Shown here: piece by piece, positions 35,586-50,539 of the stretch
Layout of the letters: every line of letters starts with the position of its first letter
Numbering within the stretch: the first letter of the stretch is position 1
From: Rutidosis leptorrhynchoides
Taxonomy: Eukaryota > Streptophyta > Magnoliopsida > Asterales > Asteraceae
DNA: 64,000 nucleotides
Assembly (NCBI RefSeq): GCF_046630445.1
Contig: NC_092343.1
Span: 136,951,501 to 137,015,500 of the forward strand
Direction of reading: 5' to 3'
The notes under the pieces: generated by a model
Told to the model about the DNA's origin: nothing
Databases searched by the model: none
Seen by the model: only the letters and a program-made list of their open reading frames with translations
Translations under genes and position numbers: made by a program

Positions 35586-35959
35586 TAAAGGAATGGAATC
35601 AATATATCATTGTATTTCATTCTCATTGATTTTCCTTGGTACATTAAACTAATAATGTGTATATATTATTTTATATTAATAATTATTAATAATAATATAT
35701 ATTATATAAAAACGTACAATAAACTTTAATATAAAATATAATTTCCAAATTTATTTTATTATGTAATTGCTAATATTTTAATTATATATATATACACGTA
35801 GAATTAAAAATAAGTATTATATGTAAAATTAATTATACTCATAGATATAGATGTACAGTAGCATTTGTTTTTGTTGTTAAGGTTGAAAACACAAATTTTC
35901 AGAATCACATACTGATGTATTGTTTTAACGTTGATTGATAATGATAAATATCGGATAAA
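35586..35959. other. AT-rich stretch, no gene seen
   Basis: Dominated by TAT/ATT runs with no recognised gene. Confidence 0.4.
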
Positions 35960-35971
35960 AAAATAATACGT

Positions 35972-37741
35972 TTGAAAAATATATGGACGAGAAATAGGGG
36001 AAACAGTTACGGGACCTCTGTCAATAGGCAAACCAACCGTCACTTCACTAATCGACTGAATTGCAACGCATTTAGGGATCATCGCAACTATAGTTCTGTT
36101 ACAGGCAATCACAATGCAGATGCAAGGAGTAATATTTTGCCTAGAGATCTAAGGGACAAGATTTCTAGGCCTGATCTTAGAGAGAAGTTAAATGCGAAAT
36201 ATGATTCTGCTAATGTTTCTATGAAGACAGATGCTCATAGATGTGTGGTGATCAGGAGTAACGATCGAACCAACCATCTTAATCGACGATCTATTCATGG
36301 GGTTGTCAATGACTGGAGGATTATTCCTCAAATTAACTCCATCTGCAGAGCAAAAGGAATGAATAACTGTGACATTAAATACTTGGGTGGATTTGATATC
36401 CTGTGGGTGTTTGGGTCCACTATCGAAGCGTTGCAGGTTCTAAATAACCATGATCATGCTATCCATAAGTGGTGTTGTAAAGCTCAGTTACTTGGGAAAC
36501 AATTCACAAGTCCGAAAAGATTGGTATGGATCGAAATACGTGGTGTGCCGGTTACTTGTTAGAAATAATCCATTTTTGAATCGGTTGCTAAATATTGGGG
36601 TGAAGTCATCGAAACTGTTAATTGCGGAATCAGGCCTGACGAAAATCAAAATCTCACGTTTGGGGAAGTTCTTATTCTTACCAGAGATCCTTGTTTTATT
36701 AATGGTAAGGTCAATCTTGCTCTAGATGAAGGGGATATCCAAGTTAGTGTAAGAGAAGGTGACAACAAGGTTGAAATTGATCTTATTCTTAATGATTTCG
36801 ATGATGGTGTTGATGATGTGAGTGATGTAGGTGTGGATGATAAAAACAGTTGCAAGCCTACAGAAAAGTCGAATGAAGAAGATGATGAATGGGTTGAGGA
36901 CACTTTCATCAATTTAGAGGATGATGATGACAATGCCAGCTTTAACACGTATGAATCTGATGAAGATATGGTTAATGATACGTCGGAGACCTCTGACAAT
37001 TCTCCGGTGACTGGAAATATTTCCGGTGATCTCCGTAATGTTCGGAATCAGGAGGTGGAAGATGGAGAGTCTAATTGTTTTGGAATTCGAAACCTTTTCA
37101 TTAACGAGGAAGATTGTGCAGATGATTGTGTCAGGCATGGGGAGGACGCTTATGTTTCCAATAACCCTATTCAAGAAGGTGTTAACGATTTTCAAGGTGT
37201 TAATGATTTTCCCATTCCTCCAGGTCGATTGCTTAGTCCCAAAAATCTTAATGAAGTAATTACTGATACGCTTTCGAGGCCCAAGAATTCCTATATGAGC
37301 CCAAAAGAGAAGTCAGACTCAATTGGGCCTAGTGTTGATGACAAGGCCCAAGCCGGTTACAATGTGGACTTTTATGGGGAAAATCAAGCTGGACTTAATC
37401 ATACTCATACGGGCCTGGACAGTTCTAGCCCAATTGTTGATTTAAACAATTCTTTGGGCCATGATGTTCCAGTTACACCAGCTAAAAACAATCCGGATAG
37501 GGTATATGATGGTCACGTGGGGTCTTCTGTACCTATTCCCTTGACAAAAAGTTTACCCAAAATAAAAAAGAAGGTTCCTGTCGATAACAACAAACGAAAT
37601 TGCTGTTGTTCTAACATCCGGCGATGGAAGTCATCATCAAGGATGATGAACATTAAAAGGTCTGCGAGATCCCTAAGGCCTGTGACCAACCTCTTCGTTC
37701 GAATTGTACTACCTGTGAGGCTAAAAATTCGAAACCTATGA
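35972..37741 (+). pseudogene. LINE ORF1 (RNA-binding, DUF4283-like)
   Basis: The N-terminal part is Arg/Asn-rich; then comes an RRM/DUF4283-like segment (WRIIPQINSICRAKG, then RLVWIEIRGVPV near 36,520) followed after a frame change by a long Asp/Glu-rich tail and a basic C-terminus. Plant L1 ORF1 proteins chaperone the element RNA. There is no ATG at the front of the frame, and at least one stop splits the RRM-like part from the acidic tail. Confidence 0.65.
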
Positions 37742-37900
37742 GCTCTAAATCCAACAGCCGTGCAGCTGATTCTACGAATTCTTCCTAATCCGTTCCATCT
37801 ATCAGTGTTCGTGAATATGGTAAGAAGATTGGGCTTAAATGGAAGGAGAAACGTCCTTACAGTAAGATTTTTCTGTTCCTGATTCGTTCTTATTCTTATC

Positions 37901-40900
37901 ATGAAGATAATATCTCTTAACATTAGGGGTTTTGACATCGGGGGAAAAATTAACAAGTTTGGGTGGGCTAAAAAATTACTTTCGAAAGAAAAACCTTCCT
38001 TTATGGCTTTTCAGGAAACTAGAATTAATTCTGTTGATTTGCGTTGGGTATCATCATTATGGTGGTCCTCAGATTGTGACTTTACTCAGAAAGAAAAAAT
38101 TGGTAAAGGTGGGGGTCAGTTATTAATTTAGGACACAAACTGTTTCGAGGCAACTGATGTTATTATGCTAGATTGTGTTGTTGGTATTCGTGGGATATGG
38201 AAGAGTTCTAAAGATATTGTGAACGTTGTTAATGTTTATGGGCCGCACGATGATTCGAAGAAGATTAAATTGTGGAATGATTTGTCTAAACTGCTAGAAG
38301 GTAAAGATAATGAAGCTTGGATACTTTGTGGGGATTTCAATGAAGTGCGGGATAGTTTGGAACGTTTTAATTGTGATTTCCTTGAATATAGGGCTAAGCG
38401 GTTCAATGATTTTATTGAATATAATTGTTTGTTGGAAATCCCATTAGGTGGGAGGAACTTCACTAGGGTTAGTGACGATGGAATCAAGTTTAGCAAATTA
38501 GACAGGTTTTTAATCTCGGATAAGTGCTTTAATTTGTGGAACGATCTCACAGCGGCGGCTTTGGAAGGAAAACACTCCGATCACTGCCTTATAATCTTGA
38601 AAAACTAAGAAAGGAATTTCGGTCCGAAACCGTTTAAAGTTTTTGATGCGTTGTTCTCAGAGGCAGGTATTGATAAAATCATAAGTGATGCGTGGTTGGA
38701 TCCGGTCCCTGACAACTCGAGAAAGGATTGTGTATTTAGGAATAGGCTTAAGAACGTTAAAACCACATTGAAGGAATGGAGCTGTAAGAACTTCAGCAAC
38801 ATTCATGGCGAAATTGAGGCTGCTAAGAGTGTGGCTATTAGTTTGGAATTGAAGGCTGAAACTGTCACTCTTAATGATGATGAAATCACCCTTTGGAAAG
38901 ATTCTAGGAAAAAATGGATCGAGAAAGAGGACATTAAAGCGGAGATGTTAAAACAAAAAGCTCGTTTTAAATGGATAACCGAAGGCGATGAAAATACAAA
39001 ATTCTACCACTCCGTCATTCGTAGGAACTACAACAAGTGTAACATCAGGGGGTTAAATATCGATGGAGTTTGGAATGATAACCCTAAGGATATAAAGGAA
39101 GAATGCTTTAAACACTTCAGATGCATTTTCGAAGAAACAAATATGGAGAGGCCGAGTTTGGAAGACCTTTCATATCCCAGCTTAAATGCCAACGAAGCTG
39201 TTTCTCTCGAATTATCTTTTGATGAGAATAAGATTAGAGACGCGGTTTTCGATTGTGGGAGTTCAAAGGCGCCAGGACCGGACGGGTTTAACATGCTATT
39301 TTTTAAAAAGTATTGGGATTTAATAAAAGCAGACCTCATCAATGCTATCACCTGGTTCTGGGAACACTGCGAATTCTCGCGGGGGTGTAACTCATCTTTT
39401 GTTACTTTGATTCCAAAAAAGTCAGATCCTTGTGGACTTGGTGATTTCCGGCCAATTAGTTTGATTGGAAGCTATTACAAAATAATAGCAAAAATTCTTT
39501 CGAACAGGCTTAGAAGAGTTATCCCTTCTCTTGTCGGTGTAGAGCAAAGCGCTTTTATTAAAGGAAGGTATATTCTAGATGGTGCCCTAATCGTGAATGA
39601 GAGTATCGAGTACCTAAAAGAAAAAAAGCAAAGGAGCATCCTTTTCAAAGTAGACTTCGAGAAAGCCTTCGATTGTCTAAATTGGAATTTCCTCCTAGAA
39701 GTTATGAAAAGCATGGGGTTCGGTGAAAAGTGGAGAAAGTGGATATACTCGTGCTTGAAATCGGCAGCTATCTCAATTCTTGTAAACGGGTCACCCACTA
39801 AGGAGTTTCAATTGGGTAGAGGTATTCGACAAGGCGACCCGTTATCTCCTTTTCTTTTTATCCTCGCCGCGGAATGACTAAATATTCTATCTCCGAGAAA
39901 GGCTTATTCAAAGGTGTTGAAATTGGTACTGACAAGATTGTGTTATCGCACCTCCAATATGCGGATGACACTATCTTTATCGGGGAATGGTCAAGAGCAA
40001 ACGTCCTAAGTCTTCGTAATCTACTTAGTTGTTTTGAGTGGGCATCGGGTTTAAAAGTCAATTTTCATAAAAATTGCTTATATGGAATCGGTGTTAGTCA
40101 CGACGATGTTGCTCTTATGGCAAATCGTTTGGGTTGTCAAGTGGGATCACTTCCTTTTACTTATCTTGGTATGCCAATCGGTGCAAAGATGAATAAAGTA
40201 TCAAGTTGACAACCGGTAGTGGATAAAATCAAAGCAAGACTTTCGAATTGGAAAATGCGTTCGATGTCATTTGGAGGTCGATTAGTCCTTATTAAGTTGG
40301 TTCTAAATAGTCTACCTTTGTATTACTTCTCGTTTTTTAGGGTGGGTCGGATTCGGGCTCTAAAATCTCTTGGGTTAGATGGGATCGTGTCGTGTCACCA
40401 TACGACTATGGGGGGGGGGGGGTTAAACATCGGGCTTCTTAAAAACAAAAATCTGCCATTATTAGGGAAGTGGTGGTGGAGGTTCAAAACCGAAACCGAC
40501 TCACTTTGGGTCAAAATTATTCGAAGTATTTATGGGTCGGATGGTACTTTGGATTTGAATAGCGAATTTATTCGCTCTTCAAAGCCAACTATTTGGCGTA
40601 ATATTGTATTGGCAGGTATCGAACTTGAAGAAAATTTGGGGATTGATTTCAAAAGCTCCTTCATCAGAAACATTGGAAATGGGCGATCTACTCTATTCTG
40701 GGAAGAAAGGTGGTGCGGTGGCATCAAGCTGAGAGAATTATTTCCTAGATTGTATCGATTAGAGATAAACAAAGAGGCGGTTATCGCGGATCGTGTACAC
40801 TTCAGCAGCAGGTCTCTACAATATAATTGGGAATGGCGGCGCAATCCCAGCGGAAGAACAAGTGGTGAACTCGAATCCTTGCAAGCGATGCTGTCACAGT

Positions 40901-41539
40901 TTCAATTCGATGGTAACAGGCCTGATGGGTGGACGTGGTCACTCGGCTCAAATTCAAGTCTTTCGGTCAAGCAGCTAACTCGGATTATTGATGAAAAATA
41001 TTTCGCAGGTACTCCTAATGCTTGTGAAACTTTGAGGAATAATTTGGTTCCAAAGAAAATTAGAAGTCTTTGTTTGGCGGGCACTCCAAAATCGGCTCCC
41101 TGTTAGGCTTGAACTTGACAAACGAGGTATAGATTTACACAGTGTTAGGTGCCCATTATGTGATGACGATCTAGAATCGGTGGGTCATTCGTTAATCTTT
41201 TGTAAAGATGCTATGGAGATTTGGGATAAAGTTTTCGCTTGGTGGGGTCTTGGCAACATGTCTAACCTTAGTCTAAACGAGATATGTCGAGATAATTGCT
41301 CGGCTTCCATGACTAAATTTGGAAAAAAGGTATGACAAGCCGTTGAATGGGTGTGTGTGTACTTAATTTGGAAGAATAGGAACAACATGGTCTTTCGAGG
41401 AAAAAAATGGAACGCCCCGGTTGCTTTGAATGAAATACAAGTTAAATCTTATGAATGGATTTCAAAGAGATCGAGAGGAAAGCGCTTGGATTGGCTCTCA
41501 TGGTTAAACGACCCTAGCGTATTTTTAAGATCATTGTAA
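37901..41539 (+). pseudogene. LINE ORF2: endonuclease, reverse transcriptase, zf-RVT
   Basis: The endonuclease (about 37,901-38,608) has SLNIRGF, FQETR, CGDFNEVRD and HSDHCLI. The reverse transcriptase (about 39,240-40,210) has FRPISLIGS, KVDFEKAFDCLNW, RQGDPLSPFLF and YADDTIF. A zf-RVT region (about 40,930-41,240) and a C-terminal WLSWLNDP segment follow. At least four stops or frame changes interrupt it (for example TAG at 38,129-38,131 and TAA at 38,606-38,608), and a G9-10 run near 40,412 marks one frame problem. ORF2 normally nicks the target and copies RNA into DNA. Confidence 0.8.
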
Positions 41540-41703
41540 AATTTGTAATTCGTGTGGGTTTTGCTTCCTTTGCAACCCAAGTGTTTTCTGTTTTTGTGTC
41601 TGTATCTTGGTACTCATTGTGCCAAGATTTCTTCATGTATTGTACTCATTGTATTATGTTAATATAAATCCTTCCTTGCTTTTCAAAAAAAAATAAAAAA
41701 ATA

Positions 41704-42211
41704 AATAATATTAGGTAGATAGTTATTATACAACTGAGCGGATGAGAAAAAATAGGAGTAAAAAATAATTGGTAACGTGATTACTTGGTTCATTACCGCC
41801 AAATTAGTGGAGAATGGGGAAATAGTCACTAGTGGCTAATGATAATATTACTTTGTTACAACTAAGCATTATCGATTATTAATATTCTCATTTCACACCA
41901 CCTCCAATCAAAAAATTTTAACCAGAAATTTGGTTTAGAGAAAATGCAAACTTTGGTTTATCCAACAATTTTAACGAAACCTGGTGTGATTAATTTGGTT
42001 TAGTTCTTACTATTTTTTAACGGCAATTATGAGTCACTTATACCTAATCGTTTTCTGTGACAAACCATTTTAACTGTTAATACGATTACAGCTTGAGTAA
42101 TTCGTTTTATCTCGTTCCTAGTACTATTAGTCATACTAAAAATCCTATCTAGTGTAACGTTTGTATTAAACTATTAATCTTATCTTACTAAATATTTTGA
42201 AAAATGCTTAC
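41704..42211. other. Start of the presumed large intron, between LINE and K3
   Basis: No gene seen. On the minus strand it begins with donor GTAAGC right after K3's last codon; 7 further codons are open before a stop. Confidence 0.45.
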
Positions 42212-43090
42212 TTGAATTTCCAGTACTTCCTCAAGTGTCTTGATGATCCCATCCATCGTAGGGCGATCCTTTATGTCCAAACTAACGCATTTATATGCAA
42301 TTTCCACGAACTTACGGAAAGAATGATTATCGATTTCATCTTCTATAGAGGGATCAATTAACTTGTCCAGGAGATCATCATCATAGTATTGTCGGACATA
42401 GTACATCAGTTTTTCTGAAACACACGATATCCCACTCAACATTTCGAAAAGTACCAAACCGTACGAATACACGTCTGATTCTAAGTTGTAGATCTCACTT
42501 TCTTTGTATAACGGATCTAGCTTAGACGAGTACGTTCCATCTTGTATAGTTGGCTGATTTTCAGAGACAAATGCTGAGTTACCAAACTTTGTGATTTTGG
42601 CTTCCAAATTTTCATATAATAATATAGCATGGCATGAGAATTCTCGATGTATAACTCTACCGTCGTGAAGGTGCTTCAAACCTCTTGCTGCGCCGATGCA
42701 AATCTTAAGGCGTTGTGCCCATGTTAATTCACGCATCTTGTTCTTATCTCCGAGATAATCATGAAGTGATCCATTGATAGCATACTCCTGAACCTTAAAA
42801 ATCTCATCGCCTTCAAAACAGTAACCAATGAAAGTGATGATGTTTTCATGGTGAAAACTGGTTGCTATCTTAAGCGCTTCACTCAACCCGCCCATTGTTT
42901 TATAAATAATATCTAAATATCTGCGTTTGATGATGACAACTGTGTGGTTTCCCCAGCTTTCAGATAGCTGTCCACGGTAGATTTTGTTAAATTTGTCCAC
43001 CGAGTTCGTGGAACTGAAGTTTTGGGTAGCTCGATTTATCTCCTTCATCGAAATTTGAAAATTCCTAGGGTTTACCTTTGAGGAATACAT
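42212..43090 (-). CDS. Kinase module K3 (pseudokinase), probable first exon of the tandem-kinase gene
   Basis: 293 codons run from ATG (43,088-43,090; MYSSKVNPRNF) to ATTCAA|GTAAGC, a phase-0 donor at the same place in the fold as K2's. The kinase fold is clear (ATQNF, HHENIITFIGYC, WAQRLKIC, AARGLKHLH, SDVYSYG, DRPTM), but catalysis looks lost: no Gly-rich loop (DKFNKIYRG), HRE for HRD with the catalytic-loop Lys and Asn also replaced, and KFG for DFG. K3 has a start but no terminal exon nearby; the next compatible exon on this strand is K2 at 4,207. A TATA-like TTTTATAAAATA (minus strand) lies about 110 bp upstream. Alternatively it is a separate truncated paralogue. Confidence 0.75.
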
Positions 43091-45239
43091 TTTATCTTTG
43101 ATACTTGTTTTTTGTTATTCACTATGTTTGTGCAGATGGTTATGTTTCCGTGATTATAAATGGATTATTGGATCAAGTTTTGCTTCCAATATACAGTATA
43201 TTTTATAAAATAATTGTTTACATATTAGATTAGATGCGGTGGTGTTGTGTCTTAAACTAAATTACAATTAATTATATTTAGCATCTTTCAAGGTTAGTAT
43301 TATTAAAATTAAATTAAAATTAAAATTATTACTATATTATATTAAGGTCTACTTCTTTCTAGATACATACTTGTCTTGTAGCCATTTGAGAGTCAAACCT
43401 CCTTTTCTAATAGAGGGAGAGTGAGAAAGAATCGTCTTTAGTTTTGTCGTTTTCATTTTGTTGTTTACGTTATTGTTATTTAGTTTGTTGTCATGTTTAG
43501 TTGTAGCTCGCACTACAACGAAAAAGCCTTTGTCTTCACACTTATCCTTTCACACTTGACACAAGCATGAATTATTTTTACACTTTCCTCACGCTTATGA
43601 ACATAGTTAAAATTGTAAACGCTTCTTAACGTGTACAAATAAATCTTCCCACCTATAAGTGGGTGAAAAGATTTACACATTAGAAGCATGTAAATTTTTT
43701 CAACTTGGTTCAGGTTTGTAACTGTGGTATATATAGTATACGCTTTTAAATGTGTACTAGCAGATCTTTTATTGAAAGCAAACATATAAACGATTAGAAC
43801 CGTGAGTAAAATGAAGTGAGGCAAACGTGTCGTTTATCTTGATATAAGAATTTTTAATTATTTATTTATTGCGGAATAATATTTATGTATCATACTAAGT
43901 GATTAAATGTAAATGTAAATAAATAACAATAACACTAACAATTAAGCAATGTAAACAAAAAGACGATAGCCATGCGTTGAATACTCTATGTGTCAAACAA
44001 ACAAATCGATCGGCTTCATCTCTGGAAAACGAATTCACTCAATTAGGTTTAAGTATATTCCAAATCGATTTGAAGAAGGTATCGTCAATAATTTTGTTGG
44101 TGATGGATTTGAAGCAAATAGTGCTCGTCAAATCATTCCGTTCAACAATCAAAAATTGTTTTGAGCAGGTAAACTCATCGTTTCATTCTTAGGATCTGTT
44201 CATTGATCGATTCTGTTTCAGGTCGTATCATTTAGTTAGGCTCTCAATGTTAATTGATGTTGTTAGTCACTTGTTTAGTTGAGTAACTTTATATGTTTAT
44301 TAACTGGTAAATAGGGGTTCAATGTTAATTCTTTTTTAAATGTACGTGGAATTCGTATTGATATCTCAAATAGACTCATGTATTGTTTGCTTACTCATAT
44401 TATGCCACAATAGGTTTCAAAGCATTACTGAATCATGAACGTCTGTCAGTGTATGACTAGAATTGTTAGTTAATTTAAATTGTTTGAAGCTGTCACACTA
44501 TTGTTATTGCTATTGTATTTTAAGTGTACCAATTTATTGATATTGTATATTCATACAGACGATGCAGGTCATTTGGTAACTACTGTCATGGTAAATGGCT
44601 CTTCGAAAGTAATTTTCTTTTCAATTTGTATATAAAAGCTTAGAGTACAAATACACTTTCCTGATGAGATTTAATCATGTAGTTGTACATATTATCTAGT
44701 GTCAACCTTCATATTTTTTACTTTAATTAATTGATTCATAAGTTTTTTTGTAAGGCAATCAAGTTTATATAGCAACTCTCACTTTTCCACTTCTGATTTG
44801 ACTATCATACCCCTAGGGTTTATGCATGGTTATGTGTATTAATGTCTAGGGCTGTTATTTAAAATACAATTAATGTGAAACGAATCAACATTGATCGGAT
44901 AGTTATTTTTTAGTCGACAACTCGAACCCTAAATAAAGTTATAATAATATATATTAACTTTAGTAAATGTTTGTACGAATATATGAAGTTATATAATTAA
45001 TTTTATAACGAATATAATTAATTAAAAACATTGTGGCTCAAATATAATTAATAAAACTATGAGATAATAAATGTAATTAAATTTAAAATATAATTATTAA
45101 TAACAATAAAAAAATAATACTGAAATATATAATAAATATATATTTCGTTTAATGTAAAAAAAGATAATAAATAACAAAATAAAAATAAAAGAGATCTAGA
45201 TTTTTCCAATTAATAAATAAAAAAAAATATTTAAAATAC
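43091..45239. other. Upstream region of the kinase gene, no firm gene
   Basis: Holds the presumed K3 promoter. A plus-strand open stretch near 43,990-44,164 ends by an AG|GTAAAC-like site but matches no family I know. Otherwise AT-rich. Confidence 0.35.
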
Positions 45240-45666
45240 CCCTAAGGGCTTCGGCCGACTTTTAAAAAAATAAAATAAAATTGATTTATAAAAGGAATTA
45301 TAATTGTATTAGGATTTCTTTTTTCTTCAAGGCATTTTGTTAGTATAAATACACATACGAGGCTTCATAAATTTTTCACAAACACTTTGAAGCTCCTCTA
45401 AGAACCCTAAAGTATTTTGTGAGTTTTCTTACTTTTCCCTTTTTTTTCTTTATTTTTTTTCCTTTTATTTCTTTTAGCCGAACCATACTTTTATTTTTTT
45501 TAATAAATATGAAACAAACTAAATAAAATATAAATAATACATGATAAACACTATTATGTATTATAGGTTTAATAAAAATCGATTTTTCAGATTTATAATA
45601 AGAATTTATATTTTTAAGTAATTAAAAAAAGTAAAATAGTATATATACACACACATACACACACAA

Positions 45667-45828
<162 letters not shown>

Positions 45829-46139
45829 GGTACATGTATATATTTATAAAAAATACAAATCATGCTAATTAAATTATGTAATTATATTTAAAGTAAAGTA
45901 ACATGCATATAATAATTACTCTGATCAAAAAATATTTTATATATATTAAATACGAATTTATATTGAATTATTATTATTATTGTTAACCGAAAACTACAAA
46001 AATTGTAATAAATTGAAAAATAGCTTTAAAAATATATAAGAGCTGATGAAAATTCATAATATCAATATTCTAAGATAAAAAATATTTATATATATTATTT
46101 TTCTTAATAGAATAACTATTTTTGTTATATAATGTATTC

Positions 46140-46140
<1 letters not shown>

Positions 46141-46228
<88 letters not shown>
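46141..46228. repeat. (TA)n microsatellite
   Basis: About 43 units inside the older LTR. Confidence 0.95.
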
Positions 46229-46232
<4 letters not shown>

Positions 46233-48427
46233 TTAGAAATATAGATAAATTAATCTAAACACTTAAAAATAGTAAAAATAATTTTTATAGAGTGTAATAG
46301 ACTTATAATAATTTATAAAGTCTAAAAAATAATTTATATAACATTATATATATTTATTGTTTATTTATTTGTGTACCGATTTCATTATATAAACATAAAA
46401 TGAATTAAAATTATATAAAATACTAACAACAGTAAAAATTACACCAAAATTATTTAGAACAGTGGCAGAACATATAAAAATAATTAAAAGAATTATTGGA
46501 GTATTATTTATAATTAATTTTGAATTATATAATAAATAAATGTATATTCGAGTGTAAAATTCTAAGTAAATAATATATTTGGTATAAATTCGATTTATAA
46601 ATTTTTATATGATCTTTACGGTAGATAAGACTTAAATTTAAAACATAATTATTTGAGTCGTATTAGCATTTTATGTAAAATTAAACTTATTTTGATGTAA
46701 ACCGAGAATTTAAAATAAGAATAAATACAAGATAAGTACAAAAATGAAATAGAATATTTTTATAAAATTTTTTACAGCTTACATACTTAAATAAGTTTAT
46801 CAAAATTTTATTTATAATTATTGGATAATTATTTTAATTAAAAAAGAATTTATACATAATTAGATATAATTCGACTTATATAAATAGATAAAATATAATT
46901 ATTAATTAAATATTATTATTTATAAATATTTGATCAGTAGATAATGTGGAAAATAAATTTTTTATAATTATCTAATCATTTAATTAATTATTTAGTTATT
47001 TAAGTACATTATTTAATTATTAAACTAATATCCTAATAATTATCTTATAAATAAAGTAACAAATAAAATATAATTATCATACATTTAAAGATTTTGATTA
47101 ATATTAATCTAATAATATAACCTAATAATAATAAACTTAAAACCTATATACACTTATATTATTAATATATAATATAATCGACTTATTAATACGATAACAA
47201 ATACAATAAACGTATTAATAATATATTAACGTGTCGTATTCCTATACGCACATAACAATTGAAGGTTATGATCAAAAGATAACGTATGACTTATACGAAC
47301 TCACCGCTACTTATGGTCATAAGGATGATGTCTACGTTGTCATAATGGGAATAAGGTTTTGGATTAAACGAAAGGTTGTAGACTTATAGTCCAACTGAAA
47401 GTTCCTGACCCCCGGTTACATCTGGTCATCCCCGAGTTACTTGATAGCAACGAGGTTTGGGTAAAGTTGTACAACGGATTATAACCTGAAATTTCTAAAA
47501 CTAGAACCATACTTTAAATGGAAACTTTCCAAAAGTAGAAACTCTTATCATAAACTACGCTGTTAATATAGTCATTATATTAATAAACATACTCTTTGTC
47601 TGTTAGACAATAACTGACCAAACGTTATATCTCTAGGTTGAGATCTCCGTTACTTACTTCTGTTCATTTCATTTCTTTGTGGATTAACTTCAACTGCTAT
47701 TTAAGGTGAACTTCATAGCCCCACTTTTTACTACTTCATAACTATTTTACAACTTGGGGTGAGACACATGCTTGCTTTATCACTGTTTTACGCTTAGACA
47801 CAAGTACTCAACTGTTAACTATGCTGTCATTCTTTGATTCATGCTAAATTTCTACCGTAATATCATTAGTTGCTACGTATAAATGCAAACTTAATTATTG
47901 TGAGTAGGCCTATTGAGAGTAACGTCTCTAACAATTCGACCGTTGGTCTTTGGTTACATAATAATGATTCAACGACACTGACAGTAGAAGATGTAATAGG
48001 GTAAATTTGTTTAGTAGCGATATTACAAACTACAACAACATTTTTAGATTGATATATTTATATTGATCAGCTTTAAACTAAATCTTGTGGTCTAAAACTT
48101 TGGATATTGTTTATAAACCTATAAATTTCACTCAACCTTTTTGGTTGACACTTTAAGTATGTTTTATCTCAGGAGCTGATTGAGCTAGCTGTTTGCAACT
48201 ATGTGATGATAGATTTGATGCTTGCATGGAGTCCACATCACATATTATATTATATTTTATTTTTTAAATATTTATTTTACAATTTTAATAATGATACTGC
48301 TTCCGCTGTTTCTATTAATAAAGGTTTTAGTTAAAACATCTCATATAGAGTCGTTCTCGTTTATACAATTGTTTTATGATATGAATGGTCACAATTACCC
48401 CTGGTCCATTTCGGGGGGAGTGACAGA

Positions 48428-48440
48428 TTGGTATCAGAGC
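48428..48440 (+). other. Primer binding site, initiator-Met type, of the older gypsy element
   Basis: TTGGTATCAGAGC follows the LTR end by 2 bases. Confidence 0.75.
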
Positions 48441-48743
48441 AGGTTGTTGTAGAGAACCAGGATTGTGTGACAACCCGGGAATTTCTGACCAAATTTAAAC
48501 TTAATCTTTATATGATCTCGACACGATAAGCAAAGTCTGTAATATTAAGTCAGAAAACAATTTAAAATGTATTCATGTAATTATTTGAACCTTGACCAAC
48601 TCCCGACAATTCACGAACAAATGTGTGTAAATAAAATTGTAAATATATATAAATATGAACATAAGTATTTTAAACAAATAAATTATGCTTTAACCAATTA
48701 GACTTAAAAAATGTAAAATAATAATAATGATGTATTCTTAAAA

Positions 48744-48907
<164 letters not shown>

Positions 48908-49391
48908 TCTTACTAATAACTATTATAATATGGTAGTATAGATATATGTATAAATATTAAATATTCAACATATGTTATCATATAATATTAATAATTAAAT
49001 GTAATTGTAAGTTAAAGATATATATGTGATAATATTAGTACTACTTTGATTATTACTGATATCCATATCAGTATTATTAATATCATAAAAAAATAATAAA
49101 AATAAGAATATGATAGATAAATATGAGATTTGATATATATGAATATCATTATTATTAATTAAACTTATAAAAATTATCATTATCATTATCATAGTAATAT
49201 TTATCACTAATCTCCTTATCAATAATAATTAGGATTATTATTTATAGTATTATTAATAATATTATATATTATCAAGAGTTATGAATTATATATATATAGT
49301 TATAGTTATATAATTAAATATATAAAATTAAATATATATAAATACATATACATATAAAATAATGTTATTATATAAATATAGATATATATAC

Positions 49392-49507
<116 letters not shown>

Positions 49508-50539
49508 CAGTTATTTACATACAGATAGTTACAAATTCTATTATCACGATTCAATTTATCCAGCTAATACAGACAGGAAACAAAATCGGTTAAACATCCC
49601 TTTCAAAATCTTTCTTTTCATCTACTCTCTATTTACATGTGACTATATGTTGAAATAAATTATGTATACAATAAATCAATTCATAAAATCTACACAAAAT
49701 AAATCTGTTCTATCTATGTATTTTTTTTACTCTCTGTTCTTCATCGATTGATCCAAAAATCCAAGAATCCATTCGATCAATTCATGTTCTTTACACCAAT
49801 CATTCAATTCTTCAATCATTAATACCAATTATCAATCCACTCCTGTGAATTATGAAGAAAACAGATTCCTTTATTTTTTTTTCTTTCTTTCTTCTTCCTG
49901 TCACGATATCAAAAACCATTTAGCAATTAATCTAATTCGGATCAATTTGAGGAAAAGTATTAATACAAATCTTTTCTTCTTTATGTCGTGAGTGTGTATG
50001 TAAAAATCTCAGATTTTAAATTCGATAAAACGAAGATGAATTTTCGAGTCAAAGTACAAAAATTAAAAAGTCAACTTATATGTTCTTCTTTAAATTTGAA
50101 TATGTATCGTTGATTTTGGACAGAATGATGAATCTCGAGTATTAGGAAGGTAATTCCTAACATCTTTCATGAAGTAATTATAACTTATAAACAAAGAGAA
50201 TTGAATTGATTTTTTTATTTTATTTTCATATAAAGAAGATGAACCTCTCTGATCGATCCATGTATTTGTTGCTTGATCGATTAATAATGATAATCGAGTT
50301 CCTAATTCTTCTGCTATCGACGACCAGAACCATCGAAATCAAAAGATGGGATGTGTGCTGCTGTAGATGGTCGATGAAAACACATATGTGTTGTGATCAC
50401 TGCCGGTCCATTTTTTTTATATATTATACGATGGGCTTTTGGGTATTGATTTTAACATGGGCCGATTACTTAGGCTGAGATAGACAGAACAGAATATATA
50501 CATATATAAGATACGATTTAAGTCAGAATAACATAACAG

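Larger units (their letters stand above)
35960..41703 (+). mobile_element. L1-type LINE, near full length
   Basis: Two frames in the L1 order: ORF1 (about 35,972-37,741) and ORF2 (about 37,901-41,539) with endonuclease, reverse transcriptase and zf-RVT domains, a short 3' untranslated region, and an A-rich tail at 41,684-41,703. Several stops and frame changes in both frames make it non-autonomous now. A clear target duplication was not found because both flanks are A/T-rich. It is in the opposite orientation to the kinase gene and ends about 510 bp below K3's splice donor. Confidence 0.85.
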